Assembly: GCA_018340375.1 (NCBI GenBank)
Contig: JAFFJZ010000003.1
Coordinates: 23,808,001-23,872,000 of the forward strand
DNA: 64,000 nucleotides
Source: Gonatopus flavifemur
Lineage: Eukaryota > Arthropoda > Insecta > Hymenoptera > Dryinidae
Direction of reading: 5' to 3'
Made by a program: the position numbers and the translations under genes. The notes below the pieces were generated by a model that worked only from the letters and a program-made list of their open reading frames with translations, was not told the DNA's origin and ran no database searches. This document shows positions 54,054 through 64,000 of this stretch, in pieces (positions within the stretch are counted from its first letter, which is position 1; the number at the start of each line of letters is the position of its first letter).

Positions 54054-54337
54054 ACCAAGTACTGTTCCAACCAATGATAAAAAACTACCCACTTCCGAGT
54101 CGATGGGTCCGATGGATAGTTGCGGTAGCAACGATTTTTCTTTACTACGATTTTTATCCTCCAAAAAGAGTCGTATCGGCTCGAAACGTCGAAGTGGCCA
54201 GAACTAAGAGATATACCGTTTCGAATATTCGTTTACTTGGGACTTTGGAATTATTGTTTCTTCCCGTTGGAATCTAACCAGGGCTAGTACGCGACGAAAA
54301 GTACGGAGTGATACCTAGAATTCTCGAAAAATCCCGA

Positions 54338-55085
54338 AGAGAACATGAAGCTCCGACAAACGTTCAGAATGGATCAACATAAACCAGACTCAAGTCCCGT
54401 TGGAGCTCCAGCTTAGATTCATAAACATTCGACGAAGGTCTGGTGGACGTTACAATGTCCGCTTGAGAATAATATTAAGGAAGGTTCACACACGGGAAAA
54501 AATAATTAGCCTTTATTTGGATAGCCAAAAATTAGCTACGAGAGCTACTTTTTAGCTGTCACAGCTACTCATTTAGCAGTGCCAGCAAGAAATGTAGCTG
54601 CCGTAGCGAAAATTCAACAGCTAAATTATCTCGCTATCCGAACATCAAGCACAAAACCTGTGCAGTACAGCTACGATTTCCTACTGCGGCAGCTGAAAAA
54701 TAGCTAGAGCTGCAATTATTTTAACTACAGCGGTTGAAGAAGGTTGCTCAAAAAGTGAGTAGCTGCCACAGATATTTTATTTTTTTTCCCGCACAGAACG
54801 TTCATTGAAGATTCACCAAAGAATCACCAAAGAATCACTGGAGTTTCAACTTTTCAATATAAATTTTCTTTCAGTTATTCTTTCTTCACAAAAAAATTAC
54901 AATTATAATTATAATTCTCTCTAAAACATGCTCAATTGAAACTGAAATGAATCTCCGGAGAAGGACATTCAAATGTTCATCTAAACTTCGTAGAACGTTT
55001 AAGAACCTAAAACTTGGCTCCAAACGAGCTTCAGACTGATCTATGTTGATCTATTGTGAACGTTTGTCGGAGCTTCATGTTCTCT
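54338..55085. mobile_element. Foldback element interrupted by another MITE
   Basis: The arms AGAGAACATGAAGCTCCGAC and GTCGGAGCTTCATGTTCTCT are perfect complements and continue inward (GATCAACATAAACCAGACTC vs its diverged complement). An AGCTAC-rich element at about 54489-54795 is inserted inside. Confidence 0.82.
54489..54795. mobile_element. AGCTAC-rich MITE
   Basis: The ends CACGGGAAAAAATAA and TTATTTTTTTTCCCG are inverted. The interior repeats TAGCTAC, CAGCTA and GCCACAG motifs. A related segment (AGCTACAACAGCTAATTCTT and neighbours) lies at about 16310-16490 in CaMKK intron 5. Confidence 0.7.
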
Positions 55086-55229
55086 TCGCGAATGCTATGT
55101 GCGTTGTAGCGTTGTAGCAACTCCAATCACAGTTGAATTTGACGTCATTTGTACAGTTCATTTTGATTAATTCAGAAAACTCTCTAAGCCTCGCAAGGCC
55201 TCATTTGCAAAGCCTGGTATAGCCTCGTG

Positions 55230-55471
55230 TAGTGTTCACTAACCATCGATGGCACATCGATGTGTCATCCCATAAACGGGTATCGATGTTCGACATCGTG
55301 AACATCGATGCTGCTGAAACCTGATTGGTTGTTATTTTACCAATAAAAATTTCGGGATCTAGCGCCATTTCAAATTCAGCATCACCCCATTCAATTGTTC
55401 TTATTTGATGTCTTGATGTTTGAATGTCTTTTTCAAAAAAAGACATTATCGTCGATGTTTAGTGAACACTA
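55230..55471. mobile_element. hAT-like MITE, 242 bp
   Basis: Perfect inverted termini TAGTGTTCACTAA and TTAGTGAACACTA; flanking octamers GCCTCGTG and GCTTTGTG agree at 6 of 8 positions. The interior is rich in CATCGATG-like palindromes. Confidence 0.75.
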
Positions 55472-57824
55472 GCTTTGTGATAACCGATAAAATTCTTAAA
55501 ATGATCTCCACCAGGGGATTTTTCTGAGAAGGAGAATTGTTCATCCACAGAATGAAACTTCTCCCAGCAATTAATATTTCATTTCACATTCATGATTTTT
55601 TACGGGAGTTTATAAATCCCACGGTGTTCCAATCATCTTACACAGAATCAATACCTGAGCTTGCACTTCACAATTTCTCGATGCAATAATAATTTCCACC
55701 TCGTTCGGGTAATTTTCCTAGCAATTCGAGTACGCAGAAATTGGATGCAACGTTGAAACCATTTCACGGAAATTCGACGATGGATAATGTAAAGTCGACT
55801 CACTCTGAAAATTATTACCAAACATTCATTCCAAACTGCGAAACTAGAATAGCCGTACTATAAAGAACTGCTATGTTTTACAAGCACGTTGCATCAACGT
55901 ACTACGCTTCGATATTGTTCCCTTCCTCCTTTTACCTCGCTTTTCGTTTCTCGGGTACATACCTTATATACTCTACGTACGAAAGATTCCCATGGGATCA
56001 TGGCACGATGGGACCTCATCATGAAGTCGCACACCGAGGACAAGATCAGATCTATCTATCTTTGAAAGTTGGTTGAGAATTTATTTCTTACCCATATGTA
56101 ACGGATGTATCGTGAATAAACGATACTGTATCCCTTATTCGGAATCTTTGTAACGTAACCGTTGTAATTACTATTTTGAAGACTAGAACCCAATTCGGTC
56201 ACGAAATGTAGGGTAATTTTGAAATACTTTGTCTTACTTTCCAACTGAGGAATTTTGCAACAGATGTACATATCACGATGCAGAATATTCTGGCGATAAC
56301 ACTGGGATATTCGTGGTATGTGAGTAGTTACACATCCTCGCAAAAATTTCTTATTCGTCCGTCACTTTTTCAACAAAGCATGGAAGTTCTGCGAACCTGA
56401 AGAAAACTTGGCAACGGGCTCGTACCTTGGATGAATGTGGCAATTGCCGAAGTTGACGAATGCTTGGTACTGGCAAGGGTGAATTTGTCAAACTGGCGGA
56501 GACAATTGTTTTTATCTAGATTCATTATTATTTTTCATATTACTAAAGTTTGGATCGTTTATTGAAACTGATTAGTCATCAAATAATAGAATATTCAGCT
56601 ATTGAAGACCCAAAATCTTGCAGTACATTCTCTGATCGATGTTTTCAGTTGTAAAAATCACAAAGAATTCATGCGAGAAGACCAATAACAATATTTTTCA
56701 ATTGTCACGACATATTCGCTGAATTTCAGACGGTATTGATTTGAGTGTACAGCCAGCCCTGGGCCCGTATTGAATCGATACAGTTTGGACAAAGTTGAAG
56801 AGCCAGAATTCTTCAGTGCATATAAACGAACAGTACTGAGGTGGTTGTAAATGTTATACAGGGCCTCATGTGAAATGATGTTATCATACCGACTCCTTGT
56901 CAGTTTTTACAGCTGGGGTAGCTTTGGATTCACCAGTATTGGCAACTCTGGCAGCAGTGTTGCGCCAGTATCGCGCCGGGTTTGCTTTTCCCCATGGGAT
57001 ATCACCGCGAGATCAATATTTTCTATTTCATTCTCATCAAAGGTGTGGCATAAAAGGTAGATATGTTTGATCATGGTAACCAAAAAGCAGGGGAAAAAAT
57101 ACTAAGGTGATTGTAAAGATCAATGTTAAAAATAGATAAACGAATGAACGGGAGATCAAATACCAGGGTCTAAAACGTACACGACGTTAGTTCCAATTTT
57201 TTGATGGAATACTGCGTGTGTGGGAGGAAATATCGAATTGCTCATTTCAATCAATTCGTTTTAGGTAGACGGAAATTTGAGGATGAATGTTATCTCCCAC
57301 AACATTACAAATTCCATTAAACGTATGTAGGAACTACATCAAATATTTATACGATTGCCTTGACGTTATCCAATATAAGCATTTTATGAACCATAATATT
57401 ATTTGATGTGCTCTGTAGGGCTTAATGGATTTCTGAGAATCACTTTTCCAAAGTAAATAGATATTTACGAGGACTTCTTAATGGCGAATGCATGTACGCA
57501 CATGATATTTAGAACTTATCCGATTTATACGGTACTTGAATACGAGTTTCTAATAATTGTTTATTTGAGCGAATTAAATCCAATAATGTTGGTCCTGTTC
57601 TGAAGCGGAAGAAATTATGATTCCTACCTGGACGGTCTTGGAGAAATTCGGCTGAAAGTCTGGTGGCAAACTTGCGAAAATATTCTAAATCTAAACGCGA
57701 TATTTTTCAAAAAATTTCTTTAATGCGATGTTTTTACTGTGTGTGAAAGAATGAAATTGTCGCCATTCCGAGAAAACAAGGAGCAGACAAATGCGAGGAC
57801 TACAGAATAGGAAAAATGAATGGT

Positions 57825-57985
57825 GAAATTGGCAAAGATAGACCTAGATTAAGTTATATGAAGCAAATTATACAAAATAAGGGCTGTCATAGATATGTAG
57901 AAATTAAGCATTTAGCGGATAATAAACAGGGTTGGAGGATTCCATCAAACCAGCCATGAGACTGATTACTTCATGATGATGATGA
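57825..57985 (+). mobile_element. 3' end of a non-LTR retrotransposon (5'-truncated)
   Basis: The frame at 57825-57959 encodes a 44-residue C-terminus (GKDRPRLSYMKQIIQNKGC, then RYVEIKHLADNKQGWR and SNQP-stop). This matches the conserved tail of insect endonuclease/reverse-transcriptase LINE proteins, as known from the family. The stop is followed within about 15 bp by a GATGATGATGAAGATGATG microsatellite, the usual LINE 3' tail. Upstream is degenerate and no reverse transcriptase remains, as expected from 5' truncation. Confidence 0.75.
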
Positions 57986-58195
57986 AGATGATGTGATGTT
58001 TCCCATGGGTAAGACAAACATGGACCAATACTGACCCAGTAGTGTTCTAGAATTTGTCAGTACTAGCAAATTCAAAGCTACCAAAGCTGACAGTTAAAAA
58101 ATCTCACTAGGGATGGTAGAACTCTGACATTACAACCTTATTCAGATAGTATTAATTCAATACCGATCCAAGATTGTTTGTCCATGCGAAACATT

Positions 58196-58324
58196 CCCTA
58201 GTAGGAATCACTCTAGTCATTCTCTAGGCGATTACAAGGCTTTACGAGGCCTCGCAAGTCCCTCACAAGGGCCTGGTGAGGCCTCACAAGGCCTAGAGAA
58301 TTACTAGAATGATTTCTGCTGGGG
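58196..58324. mobile_element. CCCTAG MITE, about 129 bp
   Basis: GGAATCACTCTAGTCATTC and TCTCTAGGC pair with GCCTAGAGA and GAATTACTAGAATGATTTC. The core repeats AAGGCCTCGCAAG/GAGGCCTCACAAGG. Similar words occur at 55186-55230. Confidence 0.7.
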
Positions 58325-59025
58325 TTATTGTTTGAAATTCATCCAAGGTCTAGCAGACATTGGAAAACAATAACTACCCTGCTTATGGCCTTTACCAGGT
58401 CATTTCTTACTTTGGCAATTTTCTCATGGGTAGATCACCTCTAAATTAACAACCTCCTAAGTGTTTCTCGCTTGCCGAGAAAACGAATCCTAGACCATTC
58501 ATCGTGATCAACCGGGTGTTTTTAAGAATAGCATTTATTATAAACTTCAAACAATGAGCAAGAGGAATTCAATTCGAGAGATCAATTCAAGACAGATCTT
58601 TTACCATGCACAAAGCCAAGGACGGGGCAACCCTAGTGAAAATTTCCATTTCAGTTCGCCAAACAGGGTCGGGGCAGGCGTGTTACGTTTCTTTTCGGTA
58701 ATATTGCAGGCGCAGAGCAGGCGCGCATCACTTCCACAACACTACCGCACACAAACACAACTCGCCTGTACCAGGTTCTTTCGGTGAACTCGAAATGAAA
58801 TTTTTACTCGGGGAAATATGAGGAGCCAGGAGTTCGTTTCGAACTCTCTATGATTATACAACTCTCAGCTCTATAATTATTCATAACTTGACTCTAAACA
58901 GAAGGGAACACTTTTTTTTCACCCTCATGCTTGAGCCATCCCACTGATGTCGCGGAATACCCTGGGAATATCCAACATTATTATCAAATATGAGCCCCAG
59001 GATAATTTAATTCAACTGACTTTAA

Positions 59026-59643
59026 CCCTTAACGGCCACACGGGGTGACTAGTTACCCCAGGCTTAAAAAAAGTGGAATTAGAGGTCTCAAACCTTTCAA
59101 ATAAATACAACAAACAGCATCTGCTGGTGAGAGACATGTGTGAGATGTGACTCCACTACATAGTAAGCCTACATAGTATTTTCACGTTCCTAATCATGAA
59201 TATGTATTTGAAATCTAATAAAATGCAAAAAAGCCAATTTCATGATTTGTAATTTTGTTCATTCTTCTTTCCAGTAATTTTGCAAAATAAATATACTTTT
59301 TGAATAATTGGTGGATACTGTTACTTTTTTGTGGTAGTGGTATGTATATATTGTGCGAACGACCCTGGAGTTTCAGTCGTTAATATTGTAAAATGGCGGA
59401 GTAGTAAATTTTTTTGCAATTTTTCTTGAATTTTGACTTATATAACCAGTTTTGAAAACGTCATCTATAAATTAACCAAATTAAACCATTAGAAATATTG
59501 AAGAACTATTCAACGAACATGACACAATTAGTTAAAAGTCTCAAAACATCTACACATCTTGTCCGACCGGATTTTTCAGCGTGAGGTAACGAGTTACCCC
59601 GTGTAGCTGCTATGTGGTCTGGGTGAGGTGTGGCCGTTAAGGG
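59026..59643. mobile_element. piggyBac-type non-autonomous element
   Basis: The element is flanked by TTAA at 59022-59025 and 59644-59647. Its terminal inverted repeats read CCCTTAACGGCCACAC and the exact reverse complement. TTAA targets with CCC... termini are the piggyBac signature. The 618 bp interior has no transposase ORF. Confidence 0.88.
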
Positions 59644-61139
59644 TTAATTGTAGTTACTGATTTGGAGTTGCTTTTACTACAATTTTCATTACTAATTTTG
59701 ACAACTAATTTCAATTCATTAGTTTAAATAAATCATTTCTTCCAATTACTGTCTTACCAATTTTTCTTGTGCGAGTCGTTGTATATACAATTTTGATCTA
59801 AGATAAGGTTGAAGATAAAAGGCTGGGCTCATTTATTCCCATCTCTTGGTCAGACCAACCTCGATCCCGCTAGGGTATACAATGATGACTCATATAGTCA
59901 GATCATTTCCACAGAAATTCTATCCATCAATTCCTCAATGTGTCTTTCATACTTCATTTCATTATTCAAATGAAAATTGATCTATTACTCTCATGGGAAT
60001 TTCACAAAGTCGGATTCGCTGAAACGGAAATCTATCTCGTAGCGTGCAATGAGTTTGGTTTCTGGTCATTAACGCAATATTTCAAATTCTCTGCAAATAT
60101 ATGTGTGACGCTGTGTTCATGAATGATTTCCAGTCCTATTTTTCTGTTTATCGATCGTTAATCTTATAAATACACTCCACTACTTATGATCAAAATCCCA
60201 GACGAAGAAGATGGGAAAAAAATGGATTCATGAAGATGTTTTGGTACGTAAACACAAGAGGATGACACAGATTCTGTAACTTTCGTAACAGTGCCTTATA
60301 TTATACATTCAATACACACGTCTCTCATCTATATTCCGTATCATTCAAGAGAACACTCATATTTCATTGACTGAAAATGAGATGTGAATAGTATCAGTCT
60401 GGAGAAAAACAAAGTAATCGGGTTCTTAACAACGTTTCGAGATACTTTTATAGATGGTAACATGTTTTTGTGCTTCATGGCATGATATTGTTTCGTTGTT
60501 TTTTTTTTTGGTTCTTTTATTCTTTTTCCCAATTTGGTAGAATATTTTTGCATCCTTCGACATTGCTCAAGATTTTTGATTACGAATTTGCTTTCATTTC
60601 CATATAAAATCATTCCATATGCAATTTGGAATTCAAGTTGAATTGATAATTTAGAACAAAACGAATTTGTAGGAATAAGAATAGAACACTTTCCTAACGC
60701 GTTTAGAGGAAGATTTAATTGGAGTAACAAACCGATAATCAACTGACATTCCCTTCAACTATCTTTCATTCCCACAATTCATAGATTTTTGGAAAATTAT
60801 AGAGATGCGAGGTCGATGTTCTTATACAGAAGGAAAAAAGTTTGAAAGAAGAAAATGGATGAAGATGAATCGAGAAGATGTTGAAAGGAAACAGTAGTCT
60901 GTTATTTGTGACGTAAAAAGAACAGAAACCTCCTTGTACTTTTTTTTTCTATTTTTGTGGTGAATTCAATTTATTCTCCTTTTCTCTTTCTTTCTTTCTT
61001 TCATCCTCGCTCAATGTCCTGCACGAAATAATATTTCTATACGACGTAACTCAACCTTTACGTTAAAAATGTCCAAAAGTTGTTATGAAAATTGAATTTG
61101 AATTATCGAATACTTTTTCACATAATTTGTAGAGATTAG

Positions 61140-61460
61140 AGATGTTGCTGGAGCTTGAATCGTTCATTGAAACTACCCAAGTAGTAACAGAATATACTAT
61201 GAACGTTCTTAGAATATTCGAAATATGTTCTATGTACATTCCAAGGGACCGTTTCATAGGTGATATGCATATTCATCGAACGTATGTAATCGAATATACG
61301 ACGATACGTCGATTGAACGAATATCGTACATTTCGAATGTATTATGTACGTTCTAAGTATATTCAAAACATTCTCATTCGAATATTCCAGGAACTTTCAT
61401 CATATATTCTTCGTATCTCATTCGTACATTCTACGAACGTTTCTATTTCGTATATACTTT
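61140..61460. repeat. Palindromic ATTCGAA/GAACGTTC-rich block
   Basis: Words such as GAACGTTCTTAGAATATTCG, CATTTCGAATGTATTATGTACG and TACGAACGTTTC recur on both strands, producing overlapping ORFs in both directions that read as repeats rather than protein. Clear ends were not found. Confidence 0.5.
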
Positions 61461-61493
61461 GAACTTTTGTTGCTGTTTGGATGATTAACAATC

Positions 61494-61718
61494 CCTGGTT
61501 AAAAGAACCCATTGATTCTGACCAATTCTCATTAAATTACAATTAAACGTGGACAATGTTCTGACCAAATCTCACCGGTGATTTTCCAATGACATTTGGT
61601 CAGAACTTTCACGTTGAATCTGTCCAAATCTCACTAAATTACGATTCAACTTGGACAATGTTCTGACGAAATCTCATTGAATTTTATTCGTCAGATTCAA
61701 TGGATTCTTTCAACCAGG
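61494..61718 (+). repeat. CCCTGGTTTAA dispersed element, copy 2
   Basis: Same orientation and word order as 18214-18449: CCCTGGTTAAAAGAACCCAT, GGACAATGTTCTGACCAAAT, ATTTGGTCAGAA, and a diverged right end TTCTTTCAACCAGG. Confidence 0.8.
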
Positions 61719-63578
61719 AATCGAATCACATAATAATCAACTAATGGAGCCCAAAAATCTTGCAGTACATTACTTAAACGATGTTTCCAGTGGCAAAGAG
61801 TTGATTCGAGAAGATATGTAACGATGATTTATCAGATTTCGTGAATTTTAATTTTCGTTTTCTTTCTATAAATGATTCTAACTTCGAGAACATAAATAAA
61901 GACATTTCCTCACAAACTTGGAAAAAATATAAGCTCTCAATAGATATTCCTACTAATATTTGAATTCAAAAGACATTTCATAACCACTCAATTCACGATA
62001 TCTACGAAAGAATCTAATCGAAGGTCATCAGTTCGTTTGTCCACCAACTTCTAGCATTGAGACACACTTTCGTTTACGGTTATGGTAATTCATACAAGGC
62101 AAAAGTTCTGACGCTATGAAATAGTAGTCATAAATCGAAACTGGAACGAATTTCATCACTGGAATCATCTTCTTGTAGCTAACATTCTCCTTGTACGTTT
62201 ATGTACTTTTTTCATACCTCGTACGATGCATATAAATGTCAAAATTATCATCGAGATTCAATGTTTCCTACGAATCGATCCTATTCTCGTACATACTTTC
62301 CGAATAAACGCATCGTCATGAGCCCACAATGTATAATTTATTAACCACAACTCAAGAAATTGATAAATTGTTTCCTGGTTTCGATCGCTTGTTTCCCACA
62401 TGACTGATTTTATCGTCGAGGATGATGTATCGGAACTGAAAAAATCATCATCGAATTATAATTATCTCTTCAAATGAACTTTTCAACTCCCACCTTGAAT
62501 GCCGTTTTAAATCTAGTGCACTCTATTTAAATTTCAAATGACACATTTCTCTCTTTCTTTCATTGTTCAAATCGAGGGATATTTCAACAATTCTGTCCTA
62601 TTTCTTTTCCAATAACTCTACAAGGCGTGCATAAACAGGATCTTCTATACGATGAAAAATCGATCGATCCGTCGACTAATTAAACCCCGCTTACGATCTA
62701 AGTAAGCCGAATGGAAGGGTCTGTATACGAACTTCATTCGAATTATCGATAATTGAACCAGCAAAAGGTACCGAGTACCATTGAGAGTCCCCGGTTACCA
62801 CTCCCTTATTCTTTAATGCAGAGACGCTGATTGCGATGCAGAGGAAAGAAAGATAAAAGCATGTTAACCGACGAGCACGACCTAATTACTCGGAACAGTG
62901 TTATCTTGTACCTACAAAAAATATATCTCTTTAATATCTTCTAGAGAATTTAATCAATTTGTAAAGTCGAGCGAGCGGTTTTCAACCAACGTTGGTCTAC
63001 GATTTATTTCAACACGTTGTGAGGTATTCACCGAATATGATTGACAAGTATCCGATAGTGGCTTATTTGAGTACTTTCGGCAATCGATATCACGATCGAA
63101 GTGAGAACAACGGAAAATGATGCAATGAAAAAACGTGTTGTAGTGTTGTTGAAATCAATCATATTCCGTTCGAAGTTTTCATCTGACGTTGTTTGATTGT
63201 TTCTTTATTTTTTATATAAAGTAAGGTTAATGTTCTTCAAATTACGATCAACGGAGAAATAGGCAAAATATGCAAAATAGCTCTTATCCTGATAGCAAAG
63301 TGCCAAGCAAGTAGGAGAAGGTTGGATAAAACAGGGCACTATAACTTCAAGGTTTGTATTAAATCTCATTAATATATGGGATGCAATAGACTTTTTGAAC
63401 TAGGGAAGGTGTTTCCCTGGTGAAGATGAAGCGTTAAAGCGCGATAAAAGCGTGAACTAAGAGACATCTGAGCGTAACCAAGAATTATATAGGCGTGTTT
63501 TAGGAAGGAATTGAAACATTTTCATGCTTCATTTGTTTCAATACCCGCTTCATTTACTTGTGGATTTCGACCAGGGTT

Positions 63579-63735
63579 CCGCATAAAGCATTGTTACTGG
63601 CGACAAACTGGAGTGATGATAACACAGTGAAGACATAATGTTCACTTTCAACGCATTATCGCAAGCTGAGCGAAATTTGTGATAGTATGTTTACGGTATG
63701 TGATATTACAAAATTTTCAGAGCAGGTTTTCTCGA
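63579..63735 (+). repeat. Dispersed copy of the 5489-5739 element
   Basis: Shares TTCCGCATAAAGCATTGTTA, GACATAATGTT, CTGAGCGAA, GTGATAGTATGTTTACGG or a close variant, and GGTTTTCT with 5569-5733, in the same order. Confidence 0.78.
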
Positions 63736-63738
63736 TTA

Positions 63739-63966
63739 CACTGTACAAAATATAGGGAGTTTTTCTTCGCACGCGTGGAGGTATTGTTTTTGCATCAAAA
63801 ATGAGGGAATTTTCCATCACTTTGGGGAATTATTTTGTTTTTTCGATGTTGAATCCTCCACAAATCAAGGAAAAGTCCACCAAATTCTGGAGAAAAATTC
63901 TAAATCTATGGAAGAACTTTGCTGCCACAATTTTTTGGGGAAAAATTCCACAATCAGTTTTTACAG
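63739..63966. repeat. Probable CACTGT-ended element near the right edge
   Basis: CACTGTACAAAATATAGGGAG at the left and TCAGTTTTTACAGT at the right are loosely inverted; GGGAATTTTCC-like words recur inside. Confidence 0.4.
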
Positions 63967-64000
63967 TCCATATATAATTGTTCATTTCCCACCAAGGTGA

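Larger units (their letters stand above)
53601..64000. other. Right-hand intergenic region
   Basis: Holds the foldbacks at 53748, 54338 and 55230, the LINE tail at 57825, elements at 58196, 59026, 61140, 61494 and 63579. 55480-57800, 59660-61130 and 61730-63400 show no gene or repeat I can support; CT-rich tracts (CTTTCTTTCTTTC) occur near 60985. 63416-63560 resembles, inverted, the segment near 17040-17110 (CCTGGTGAARATGAAGCG). Confidence 0.6.

Noticed and set aside
58554..58787. 77-codon + strand ORF beginning MSKRNSIREIN
   Set aside because: No homology recognised, no neighbouring exons; surrounding sequence is intergenic with repeat fragments.
60341..60742. 133-codon minus-strand ORF
   Set aside because: Low-complexity Lys/Thr-rich and otherwise ordinary AT-rich composition, with no domain or splice partners seen.

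Overview
The window looks like AT-rich nuclear DNA from an insect, most likely a hymenopteran. This is inferred from a split gene with both very short (79-97 bp) and multi-kilobase introns, dense small inverted-repeat transposons, a LINE tail ending in a GAT microsatellite, and a two-exon SAM-like gene family common in wasp and ant genomes. No species can be named, and no bacterial-type gene, operon or CRISPR array was seen.

One gene dominates: a calcium/calmodulin-dependent protein kinase kinase (CaMKK) on the minus strand. Seven exons between 28345 and 7953 join with matching phases. An eighth, a candidate first coding exon at 35854-35896, also fits, and the eight together give exactly 1131 codons (1130 aa plus stop). 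The C-terminal third holds the CaMKK-specific pre-kinase motif, a complete kinase domain, the autoinhibitory/calmodulin-binding helix and the RSxSAP phosphosite motif. The N-terminal two thirds is a very long, Ser/Glu-rich, probably disordered extension.

Layout: 1-7952, downstream flank with many foldback elements; 7953-28345, CaMKK exons 2-8 with transposon-filled introns; 28346-35853, a putative 7.5 kb first intron holding a nested transposon stack at 31.6-34.6 kb; 35854-35896, candidate first exon; 35897-52478, upstream DNA with a 2.0 kb near-perfect palindrome (38661-40673), hAT-, pogo- and CTCTCTAAA-type elements; 52479-53600, a small SAM-like gene or fresh pseudogene whose ATG has become GTG, preceded by a tandem duplication; 53601-64000, more foldbacks, a LINE 3' end (57825) and a clean piggyBac-type element (59026-59643).

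Apart from CaMKK and the SAM-like locus I found no convincing protein-coding gene. Most of the window is a record of repeated insertion by non-autonomous DNA transposons, several nested inside one another, with target-site duplications still readable (TA, TTAA, and 8-bp hAT type).
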